Assembly: GCA_011391285.1 (NCBI GenBank)
Contig: JAABQU010000047.1
Location: 1 to 5,808, forward strand
DNA from: Thiobacillus sp.
Lineage (GTDB): Bacteria > Pseudomonadota > Gammaproteobacteria > Burkholderiales > Thiobacillaceae
DNA length: 5,808 bases
Reading direction: 5' to 3'
Shown here: positions 1 to 5,808 of the stretch, in pieces
Layout of the letters: every line of letters begins with the position of its first letter
Numbering within the stretch: position 1 is the first letter of the stretch
Program-made: the position numbers and the translations under genes
The notes under the pieces: model-generated
What the model saw: only the letters and a program-made list of their open reading frames with translations
What the model was told of the DNA's origin: nothing
Databases searched by the model: none

Positions 1-352
<352 letters not shown>

Positions 353-359
353 TTCCGGA

Positions 360-1223
360 TCACCAGGGCTGGTACCAGGCCCGCTCCTTGATCGTGACGC
401 CCTTGAGGTGCGGGCTGTTGGGGAAGTTGAGCGTCAGCACGCGCTGCGCGTCGTCGCGAAGATCGGTCAGTCCCAGTTTGTCGTACGACACCATCATGAT
501 GGCCAGTGCTTCCTCCAGCGCAGGGGCTTCGGGGTAGGTCTTCAGCACTTCCTTGGCGCGGTTGGCGGCAGCCACGTAGGCCTCGCGCTTCAGGTAATAT
601 TTTGCGACGTGGACTTCGTTGCTGGCCAGCGCGTTGACCAGGTATTTCATCCGGGCGGTCGAGTCTTCGGCGTATTTGCTGTCGGGGAAACGGGTGACCA
701 GTTCCTTGAACGCCAGAAACGCATCGCGCGCGGCCCGGGGGTCGCGCTCGCTCATATCCTGGGCATCCCGTATACCCAGCATGCTCAGGTTGCCCAGTAT
801 CCCCAGATCGTCGTTAAAATTAGCCAGGCCCTTCAGATAGTAGGCGTAATCGACGTTAGGATGATTGGGGTGCAGCTTGATGAAGCGGTCACATGCTGCG
901 ATGGCGGAAATCGGCTCGTTGTCCTTGTAATAGGCGTAGGCGACTTCCAGTTGCGCCTGCTGGGCATAGCGGCCGAAGGGGTAACGCGATTCCAGCGTTT
1001 CGAACAGCTTGACCGCACGTTCGTAGTTGCCATCGTTGAGATTATCCTTGGCTTCGGCATAGAGCTTTTGTGCCGACCAGCCCGTGGTTTCATCCTGCAC
1101 CTCGGGCAGCAGACTGCAGCCGCCGAGGGTGAGCAGGGTGGCGAGCAGGACGCTGCCCCATGCCCGTTTGAGGCCAGGCGCCCGATTGAATGTTTTGGAA
1201 CCGGATGAATCGTGCTTAAGCAT
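360..1223 (-). CDS. bamD: Outer membrane assembly lipoprotein BamD
   Basis: BamD (formerly ComL/YfiO) is the essential lipoprotein of the BAM complex that binds BamA and helps insert beta-barrel proteins into the outer membrane. From the ATG at 1223 the protein is 287 residues. It has a basic n-region, a hydrophobic stretch (about 26-32) and a lipobox LGGC with the lipidated cysteine at residue 36. Serine follows the cysteine, so the Lol system should send it to the outer membrane. The mature part is built of TPR-like helical repeats with BamD hallmarks: ESRYPFGRYAQQAQL, AYAYYKDNE, DRFIKLHPNHPNVDYAYYLKGL and AKYYLKREAYVAAANR. E. coli BamD is 245 residues, so this signal sequence and C-terminus are longer. 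A GTG at 1235 would add four residues, but neither start has a clear ribosome site. I chose the ATG because it is the only in-frame ATG before the lipobox. It is divergent from rluD, as in E. coli. Confidence 0.95.
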   Translation of the reverse strand: MLKHDSSGSKTFNRAPGLKRAWGSVLLATLLTLGGCSLLPEVQDETTGWSAQKLYAEAKDNLNDGNYERAVKLFETLESRYPFGRYAQQAQLEVAYAYYKDNEPISAIAACDRFIKLHPNHPNVDYAYYLKGLANFNDDLGILGNLSMLGIRDAQDMSERDPRAARDAFLAFKELVTRFPDSKYAEDSTARMKYLVNALASNEVHVAKYYLKREAYVAAANRAKEVLKTYPEAPALEEALAIMMVSYDKLGLTDLRDDAQRVLTLNFPNSPHLKGVTIKERAWYQPW

Positions 1224-1242
1224 GGGAAAAGACACAGAAAAT

Positions 1243-2199
1243 ATGTCGACGGATTATAAGGGAAATACCGAAGGCGACACCCGCCAGCTGGTAATCCCCG
1301 ACGCTCAGGGCGGGCAGCGCCTGGATCAGGCCTTGTCCGCCTTGCTGCCGGAGTTCTCGCGCAACCGCATCCAGAACTGGATCCGTGCGCGCAAGATCGC
1401 CGTCGACGACGCCTGGGGCACCACCAAGATGCGGGTCAGCGGTGGCGAGTCGGTCCGGGTCGAGATCGAACCCGACCCGGACGCCACGCCCGATGCGCCC
1501 GAGGCCATTCCGCTCGATGTGGTGTTCGAGGACCCGATGCTGCTGGTGGTCAACAAGCCGGTCGGCCTGGTGGTTCATCCCGGCAGCGGCAACCGCCAGG
1601 GTACCCTGTTGAACGCCTTGCTCCACTGGGTGCCGCAGGTGGCCGAACTGCCGCGTGCCGGGATCGTCCATCGACTGGACAAGGACACCTCCGGCCTGCT
1701 GGTCGTCGCCAAAACCCTGAGGGCACATACCGACCTGGTGCGCCAGTTGCAGGCACGCACCGTCAAGCGTGAATATCTCGCCCTGGTCTATGGCGAGATC
1801 GATCGCGATGGAACCATCGATGCCCCGTTGGCGCGCGATCCGCACAACCGCACCAAGCGCACCGTGCACAGCATGGGCAAGGAGGCGGTGACGCATTTCG
1901 AGGTGGTCGAGCGCTTTCCCGGCATCACGCTGCTGCGCTGCAAGCTGGAAACCGGCCGCACCCACCAGATCCGGGTGCACATGCAGCACATTGGCCATCC
2001 GCTTGTGGGCGATACGGTCTACAGTGCCAGCCGCCGCAGCCACCTCAAAATTCCATTTCCGCGCCAGGCACTGCACGCCGAACGACTGGGCCTGATCCAT
2101 CCGGTTACCCAGGAATACATGCAGTGGGAATGCCCCCTGCCGTCCGATTTTGCCTCGCTGCTCGACACCCTGCGCGACAACACCGTCCAGGGCAGATGA
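1243..2199 (+). CDS. rluD: 23S rRNA pseudouridine synthase RluD
   Basis: RluD isomerises uridines 1911, 1915 and 1917 (E. coli numbering) in helix 69 of 23S rRNA, which matters for ribosome assembly. From the ATG at 1243 the product is 318 residues, against 326 in E. coli. An N-terminal S4 RNA-binding domain (about 23-75, GQRLDQALSALLPEFSRNRI) precedes the RluA-family catalytic domain, with VVNKPVGLVVHPG (102-114), the catalytic-aspartate motif HRLDKDTSG (143-151, D146), REYLALVYG (176-184) and the RTHQIRVHM motif (239-247). An alternative ATG at 1222 would add seven residues and overlap the bamD start codon; neither has a strong ribosome site. The reading frame continues open upstream to 1084, but that is antisense to bamD. 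pgeF follows directly, so the two are almost certainly co-transcribed. The exact RluA/RluC/RluD class rests on length, the S4 domain and the bamD/pgeF/clpB neighbourhood, and is quite sure. Confidence 0.95.
   Translation: MSTDYKGNTEGDTRQLVIPDAQGGQRLDQALSALLPEFSRNRIQNWIRARKIAVDDAWGTTKMRVSGGESVRVEIEPDPDATPDAPEAIPLDVVFEDPMLLVVNKPVGLVVHPGSGNRQGTLLNALLHWVPQVAELPRAGIVHRLDKDTSGLLVVAKTLRAHTDLVRQLQARTVKREYLALVYGEIDRDGTIDAPLARDPHNRTKRTVHSMGKEAVTHFEVVERFPGITLLRCKLETGRTHQIRVHMQHIGHPLVGDTVYSASRRSHLKIPFPRQALHAERLGLIHPVTQEYMQWECPLPSDFASLLDTLRDNTVQGR
1253..1258 (-). promoter_or_regulatory. Candidate -10 element of the bamD promoter
   Basis: On the minus strand these bases read TATAAT, a perfect sigma-70 -10 hexamer in GC-rich surroundings. 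It is about 30 bases upstream of the bamD ATG at 1223, so transcription would begin near 1246 with a leader of about 23 bases. No good -35 hexamer is visible at 16-18 bases upstream and there is no extended TG motif, so support is partial. The element lies inside the first codons of rluD. Confidence 0.4.
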
Positions 2200-2200
2200 A

Positions 2201-2914
2201 GTGATCCTGCCCGACTGGCCGGCGCCGCCCAGGGTGCATGGCCTGATGACCACCCGCGCGGGCGGGATGAGCCAGGCCCCATGGGCCAGCCTCAACCTCG
2301 GCGACCACGTCGGCGACGATCCGGCCCATGTCGCGGCCAACCGCGCGCGCCTGCGCCAGCAACTGGCCGCCGAGCCGGGCTGGCTCAGACAGGTGCACAG
2401 CGCCCGCGTAGTCGAGCTGGGACGTGAACCGAATCCCGAAGCCGATGCGTCGTTTACCCGAGGGCCCGGGCGAGTCTGCGCCGTGCTCACCGCCGACTGC
2501 CTGCCGGTGCTGTTCTGCGACCGCGCCGGCAGCGTGGTGGCCGCCGCGCACGCCGGCTGGCGCGGGCTGGCTGACGGCGTGCTGGAGGCCACGGTGGCCG
2601 CGATGCAGGTGCCGCCGGGCGAGATCCTCGCCTGGATGGGCGCCGCCATCGGGCCGCAGGCGTTTGAAGTGGGCGACGAGGTGCGGCAGGCCTTCGTTGC
2701 GCAGCATGCCGAGGCGACCGGGGCATTCGTGCCGCACGCGCCGGGCAAATGGCTGGCCGATATCTATCATCTGGCGCGCATCCGTCTCGATCGTTCCGGG
2801 GTGGGGGCGGTCCACGGTGGCGGACGCTGCACCTTCACCGAATCCGAAACGTTTTATTCCTACCGCCGCGATGGGGTCACCGGGCGCATGGCATCGCTCA
2901 TCTGGCTGGAATAA
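2201..2914 (+). CDS. pgeF: Peptidoglycan editing factor PgeF (YfiH, DUF152/laccase-domain family)
   Basis: This 237-residue protein (E. coli YfiH is 243) belongs to the family once called multicopper polyphenol oxidases. Family members have been shown to act on purine nucleosides, and E. coli PgeF prevents L-serine from replacing L-alanine in peptidoglycan precursors. Likely zinc ligands are H66 (WLRQVHS), C100 (TADCLPVLFCDRAG) and H117 (AAAHAGWRG), with further conserved blocks SLNLGDHVGDD (30-40), AAIGPQAFEVG (148-158), CTFTESETFYSYRRD (210-224) and GRMASLIWLE at the C-terminus. The start is inferred to be the GTG at 2201, one base after the rluD stop, because the following ILPDWP aligns with the N-terminus of YfiH. 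An ATG at 2150 in the same frame would lie inside rluD and add a stretch without family resemblance. No strong ribosome site is seen, so translation is probably coupled to rluD. Cytoplasmic, since no signal peptide is visible. Confidence 0.93.
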   Translation: MILPDWPAPPRVHGLMTTRAGGMSQAPWASLNLGDHVGDDPAHVAANRARLRQQLAAEPGWLRQVHSARVVELGREPNPEADASFTRGPGRVCAVLTADCLPVLFCDRAGSVVAAAHAGWRGLADGVLEATVAAMQVPPGEILAWMGAAIGPQAFEVGDEVRQAFVAQHAEATGAFVPHAPGKWLADIYHLARIRLDRSGVGAVHGGGRCTFTESETFYSYRRDGVTGRMASLIWLE

Positions 2915-2918
2915 GGGC

Positions 2919-3779
2919 TCAGAACTCTTCCCGCACCCGCAGGTAGCGCGGGAAGCGCGGCAGGCCTTTTTTTGTCAGGTGCTGGTAGCGGTAGGTGATG
3001 CGGGTGCCGATGGGCGGCGGCTGGCGGCGCAGCGTGTCGGAGAGGCCGCTACCGAGGCGGAAGCGCTTGCCATCCGGCATTTCCATCTGCAGCGCGCCGG
3101 TCATGCCCCGATATTTCCCCTTGCCCGGCGTATGGCTGACCACAATGGCTTCGGCGTCCTGCCACGGCTTCAACTTCAGCAGCGCGTCGCTGCGGCCGGT
3201 GAGATAGGGCGCATCGGCACGGTGCAGCATCAGGCCTTCGCCACCCGCCCGCATCACGGCGTCGAGCCGCTGCATCAGCGTGGCGTGGTCGGCCACGCGG
3301 GTCTGTTCGACGGCTTGCAGCCAGGGCAGCTTTGCCTGCGCGACGAGTTGCCGCATTTGCTCGATCCGATTGGAGAAGTCGCCCGCCGCGCCGGGCAGTT
3401 CGAAAACCAGATAGTGCACCTGCCGCCATTCGGCATCCACGGCTTCGGTCTTGCGCACCGTCCCCGACAGCGCATCGAAACGGTCGCGTGCTATCCACAA
3501 CTCGCCGTCCAGCGGCTGTGCCGGGAAACCTGCGGTAAACCACGCCGGCGCGGGAACGGTGCCGCCGCCGCGAAAGCGCAGGGTGCGGCCGTCCCACTGG
3601 GCGCGCACGCCGTCGAATTTCTCGCTGACCCAGTATTGCGCGAGGTCGACATCGGCGGCGTACACCTCGGCCAGCAGCATTGCCGGGGCCGGCGGCGGCG
3701 CGTCGCTCCATGCCGGATGCGGCAGCCATGCGGCCCATGCCAGCGCCAGCACGACGAATGCCGGCCTCAGTCCAGCCAT
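2919..3779 (-). CDS. Exported minimal ATP-dependent DNA ligase (Lig E type)
   Basis: A 286-residue protein with the nucleotidyltransferase motifs of ATP-dependent DNA ligases: motif I EKFDGVR (53-59, adenylated lysine K54), motif III LDGELW (90-95), motif IIIa YLVFELPG (123-130), motif IV GEGLMLHR (180-187) and motif V LLKLKPW (200-206). A short OB-fold domain (about 213-286) ends in the family-typical HLTKKGLPRFPRYLRVRE. There is no DNA-binding or phosphoesterase domain. An N-terminal signal peptide (R5, hydrophobic residues about 7-20, cleavage perhaps near A23-A27) predicts a periplasmic enzyme. This combination of minimal core and leader is characteristic of the Lig E group of Proteobacteria, proposed to seal nicks in extracellular or incoming DNA; its cellular role is not settled. 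The ATG lies inside the end of the upstream acetyltransferase gene (13-bp overlap) without a clear ribosome site, implying translational coupling. The 3' end faces pgeF with a 4-bp gap. The main replicative ligase would be the NAD-dependent LigA elsewhere. Confidence 0.92.
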   Translation of the reverse strand: MAGLRPAFVVLALAWAAWLPHPAWSDAPPPAPAMLLAEVYAADVDLAQYWVSEKFDGVRAQWDGRTLRFRGGGTVPAPAWFTAGFPAQPLDGELWIARDRFDALSGTVRKTEAVDAEWRQVHYLVFELPGAAGDFSNRIEQMRQLVAQAKLPWLQAVEQTRVADHATLMQRLDAVMRAGGEGLMLHRADAPYLTGRSDALLKLKPWQDAEAIVVSHTPGKGKYRGMTGALQMEMPDGKRFRLGSGLSDTLRRQPPPIGTRITYRYQHLTKKGLPRFPRYLRVREEF

Positions 3780-4249
3780 TTCTGCAGGAACTGCGCTTCG
3801 CCCATGACGGGGTCTAGCCGGTAGTCATCGAACCCCAGCTTTTCGTAGAGTGCTCGCGCGGTACGGTTGCCGGAGAGGACTTCGAGCGTGAGCTTGCAGG
3901 CGCCGCGTTCGCGGGCGATGGCCTCGACCTCGGCGAACAGCTTCGCGGCGATGCCGCGGCCGCGATGGCTGGCCGCGACCACCACGTCGTGCACGTTGAC
4001 CAGCGGGTGGCAGGCAAAGGTGGAAAAGCCCTCGAGCGCGTTGACGAGGCCGACCGGCGTGGTGCCGTCGAACGCCAGCACGCTGAAGACGAAAGGCCGC
4101 GCGGCGAGTTCGGCAATCAGATTGTCGCGGGCGAAGTCGGACAGCGGCTCGCCGCCGCCGGCCGGATCGCGTGCGTAATGGTCCAGCAGGTCGATCAGCG
4201 CGGCGGCGTGCGCGGGGTCGTCGTAGCGGACACGAACGATTTCAATCAT
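3767..4249 (-). CDS. GNAT family N-acetyltransferase
   Basis: A 160-residue single-domain protein with the GCN5-related acetyltransferase fold. Motif A is visible as VNVHDVVVAASHRGRGIAAKLF (about 84-105), where RGRGIA (96-101) is the acetyl-CoA pyrophosphate-binding loop. Motif B is visible as GNRTARALYEKLGF (127-140), with the usual asparagine N128 and tyrosine Y135. The N-terminal half (helices about 10-50, then VFSVLAFDGTTPVGLVNAL) determines substrate choice in this family and gives no recognisable substrate, so acetylation of a small molecule or protein is all that can be said. The start codon overlaps the nadC stop as ATGA, and the stop overlaps the ligase start, so it is the middle gene of a coupled operon. 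No signal peptide or membrane segment is visible, so it should be cytoplasmic even though the ligase downstream is predicted to be exported. Confidence 0.9.
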   Translation of the reverse strand: MIEIVRVRYDDPAHAAALIDLLDHYARDPAGGGEPLSDFARDNLIAELAARPFVFSVLAFDGTTPVGLVNALEGFSTFACHPLVNVHDVVVAASHRGRGIAAKLFAEVEAIARERGACKLTLEVLSGNRTARALYEKLGFDDYRLDPVMGEAQFLQKWLD

Positions 4250-5082
4250 TCGATGCGCATCGACAGGTCGACTGCGCGGATATGCTTGGTGAGGCTGCCG
4301 ACGGAAATACGGTCGACCCCGGTTTCGGCCACCGCGCGCACGGTCTCCAGCGTGATATTGCCGGAGGCTTCGAGCAGGGCGCGGCCATGGGCGAGTTGCA
4401 CCGCGCGGCGCATGTCCGCGAGGCTGAAGTTGTCGAGCAGGATGAGCGGCGCGCCGGCGCTCAGGGCCTGCTCGAGTTCATCGATGTTTTCCACCTCGAT
4501 CTGTACGCTGACCTTGTCCTCCGCCAGCCGGAACGCTGCTTCCAGTACCTGCGCGATGCTGCCCGTCGCCGCGATATGGTTTTCCTTGATCAGGATGCCG
4601 TCATAGAGGCCCACGCGCTGGTTCTGCCCGCCGCCGACCCGCACCGCGTATTTCTCGGCGATGCGTAGCCCGGGCAGGGTCTTGCGGGTGTCGAGAATTG
4701 CGGCATGGGTGCCGCGCACGGCCTCGACATAGGGCCGGGTGGCGGTGGCGACCGCCGACAGGGTTTGCAGGAAATTCAGCGCCGGGCGCTCGGCGGTCAG
4801 CATCGTACGCGCGTTGCCGCTGATTTCGACCAGCACGCTGCCGGCGGCGACGGCATCGCCTTCGCTCACCTTCCAGTCGATGACGCAACCAGGGTCGAGT
4901 GCCTGAAAGCAGGCGTCGAACCAGGGCCGGCCGGCGATCACCGCAGCTTCGCGGGTGATGACGCGGGCGCGCGCGGTTTGCGTCGTAGGGATGAGGCGGG
5001 CGGTGAGGTCGCCGTCGCCGACGTCCTCCTCCAGCGCGCGCGCGACGTCGGACAAAACCTGATCTACATTCAATTCAGACAT
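4246..5082 (-). CDS. nadC: Nicotinate-nucleotide pyrophosphorylase (quinolinate phosphoribosyltransferase) NadC
   Basis: NadC converts quinolinate and PRPP to nicotinate mononucleotide, CO2 and pyrophosphate, the committed step of de novo NAD synthesis in the cytoplasm. The 278-residue length is normal. An N-terminal domain (ALEEDVGDGDLT, 16-27) is followed by the barrel domain with ERPALNFLQTLSAVAT (98-113), DTRKTLPGLR (131-140), KYAVRVGGGQNQRVGLYDG (144-162), IKENHI (165-170), EVEN (196-199), LLDN (215-218), EASGNI (238-243) and DRISVGSLTKH (257-267). Together these include the substrate-binding arginines and lysines expected of the family. It is the first gene of a minus-strand operon with the acetyltransferase and the DNA ligase, and is divergent from clpB across 70 bp. 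No good ribosome site precedes the ATG, but it is the only plausible in-frame start before the conserved region. No nadA or nadB gene is in the window. Confidence 0.97.
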   Translation of the reverse strand: MSELNVDQVLSDVARALEEDVGDGDLTARLIPTTQTARARVITREAAVIAGRPWFDACFQALDPGCVIDWKVSEGDAVAAGSVLVEISGNARTMLTAERPALNFLQTLSAVATATRPYVEAVRGTHAAILDTRKTLPGLRIAEKYAVRVGGGQNQRVGLYDGILIKENHIAATGSIAQVLEAAFRLAEDKVSVQIEVENIDELEQALSAGAPLILLDNFSLADMRRAVQLAHGRALLEASGNITLETVRAVAETGVDRISVGSLTKHIRAVDLSMRIE

Positions 5083-5087
5083 GGCGG

Positions 5088-5115
5088 GTTGAAATCGGCC
5101 GGAATGCCTCTATTT
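5088..5115 (+). promoter_or_regulatory. Candidate sigma-32 (RpoH) heat-shock promoter of clpB
   Basis: GTTGAAA at 5088-5094 matches the sigma-32 -35 consensus CTTGAAA at six of seven positions. CTCTATTT at 5108-5115 matches the -10 consensus CCCCATTT at six of eight, and the spacer is 13 bases, within the usual range. Transcription would begin near 5122, about 30 bases before the clpB ATG. clpB is a classic RpoH-regulon gene in Proteobacteria, which raises the prior. The -35 box sits only six bases from the nadC start codon on the other strand. Confidence 0.5.
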
Positions 5116-5126
5116 ACGATGCATTG

Positions 5127-5132
5127 AATATA
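5127..5132 (-). promoter_or_regulatory. Candidate -10 element of the nadC operon promoter
   Basis: The minus strand reads TATATT here, five of six to the sigma-70 -10 consensus, about 45 bases upstream of the nadC ATG. No convincing -35 is visible at the right distance, so this is a weak call. If real, it would overlap the clpB leader, and transcripts in the two directions would overlap. Confidence 0.22.
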
Positions 5133-5142
5133 CCCCAAGCAC

Positions 5143-5147
5143 GAGGT
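5143..5147 (+). promoter_or_regulatory. Shine-Dalgarno site of clpB
   Basis: GAGGT lies 5 bases before the ATG at 5153. It is the only clear ribosome site besides that of glnB and settles the clpB start. Confidence 0.75.
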
Positions 5148-5152
5148 CACCT

Positions 5153-5808
<656 letters not shown>

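Noticed and set aside
366..382. Inverted repeat around CTGGTACCAG as a bidirectional terminator for glnB and bamD
   Set aside because: The palindrome has only a two-base loop when fully paired, a bulge in the outer stem and no T-run on either side. It also lies in the bamD codons for the C-terminal WYQPW region.
408..1208. Long open frame on the plus strand, antisense to bamD (266 codons)
   Set aside because: It covers bamD in the opposite direction, has no recognisable domain and no ribosome site, and its residue bias (many G, V, Q, R) is what a high-GC complementary strand gives. bamD itself is unmistakable.
1806..1819. Hairpin CGATGG-AA-CCATCG inside rluD
   Set aside because: Six base pairs with a two-base loop in the middle of conserved coding sequence, with no T-run and no other copy noticed. 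Likely chance.
1216..2748. Long open frame on the minus strand, antisense to rluD and pgeF (510 codons)
   Set aside because: Although longer than the real genes, it lies wholly opposite two clearly identified conserved proteins and has no recognisable motif. High GC makes stop codons rare in this frame.
2936..2973. Stem CCCGC/GCGGG (2936-2952) and T7 run (2967-2973) as a terminator after pgeF
   Set aside because: The stem is only five base pairs and ends 14 bases before the T-run, too far for an intrinsic terminator. The T-run encodes the conserved lysine pair of the ligase motif TKKGLPRFPR.
2967..2973. Seven-base homopolymer in the ligase gene as a phase-variation tract
   Set aside because: Seven A on the coding strand is short for slipped-strand switching and is explained by the conserved Lys-Lys codons. 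A single tract close to the 3' end is weak evidence.
2424..3824. Long open frame on the plus strand across pgeF and the ligase (466 codons)
   Set aside because: It is out of frame in pgeF and antisense to the ligase. Its translation is rich in R, P, A and H without domain character, typical of a GC-rich shadow frame.
5133..5138. CCCCAA as the -10 box of a sigma-32 promoter with GTTGAAA
   Set aside because: The spacing to the -35 box would be 38 bases, far outside the allowed range. CTCTATTT at 13 bases fits better.

Overview
The window is an ordinary-looking, gene-dense, high-GC stretch of a proteobacterial chromosome. It holds eight protein genes and no RNA genes, mobile elements, CRISPR or long non-coding stretches; the largest gap is about 70 bp. 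A GlnB-type PII protein, a BamD lipoprotein, and the order bamD(-) / rluD(+) / pgeF(+) ... clpB(+), which matches the E. coli order as I recall it, all point to Proteobacteria. High GC and protein sequences close to but distinct from E. coli make a betaproteobacterium (for example a Thiobacillus- or Nitrosomonadales-like organism) my best guess, but this is inference.

Layout from left to right: glnB (+), complete, with its own Shine-Dalgarno at the very edge; bamD (-), converging on glnB with a 7-bp gap; rluD (+), divergent from bamD across about 20 bp; pgeF (+), starting one base after the rluD stop on a GTG codon; then a three-gene block on the minus strand, read right to left as nadC, a GNAT-family acetyltransferase and a small ATP-dependent DNA ligase with a signal peptide (Lig E type). 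The nadC/GNAT junction is a 4-bp ATGA overlap and the GNAT/ligase junction a 13-bp overlap, so the three are probably one translationally coupled operon. A 70-bp divergent intergenic region separates nadC from clpB (+), which runs off the right edge after 218 codons.

The genes fall into several housekeeping themes: nitrogen signalling (GlnB), outer-membrane assembly (BamD), ribosome modification (RluD), cell-wall/nucleoside quality control (PgeF), NAD synthesis (NadC), a periplasmic DNA end-joining enzyme (ligase), and heat-shock disaggregation (ClpB). The most interesting points are the predicted exported DNA ligase coupled to nadC and an acetyltransferase, this operon sitting inside an otherwise conserved rluD-pgeF-clpB neighbourhood, a good heat-shock sigma-32-like promoter in front of clpB that abuts the nadC start codon, and the extremely tight bamD/rluD divergent junction where at least one promoter must lie inside the other gene. 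I see no convincing novel defence or mobile system here.
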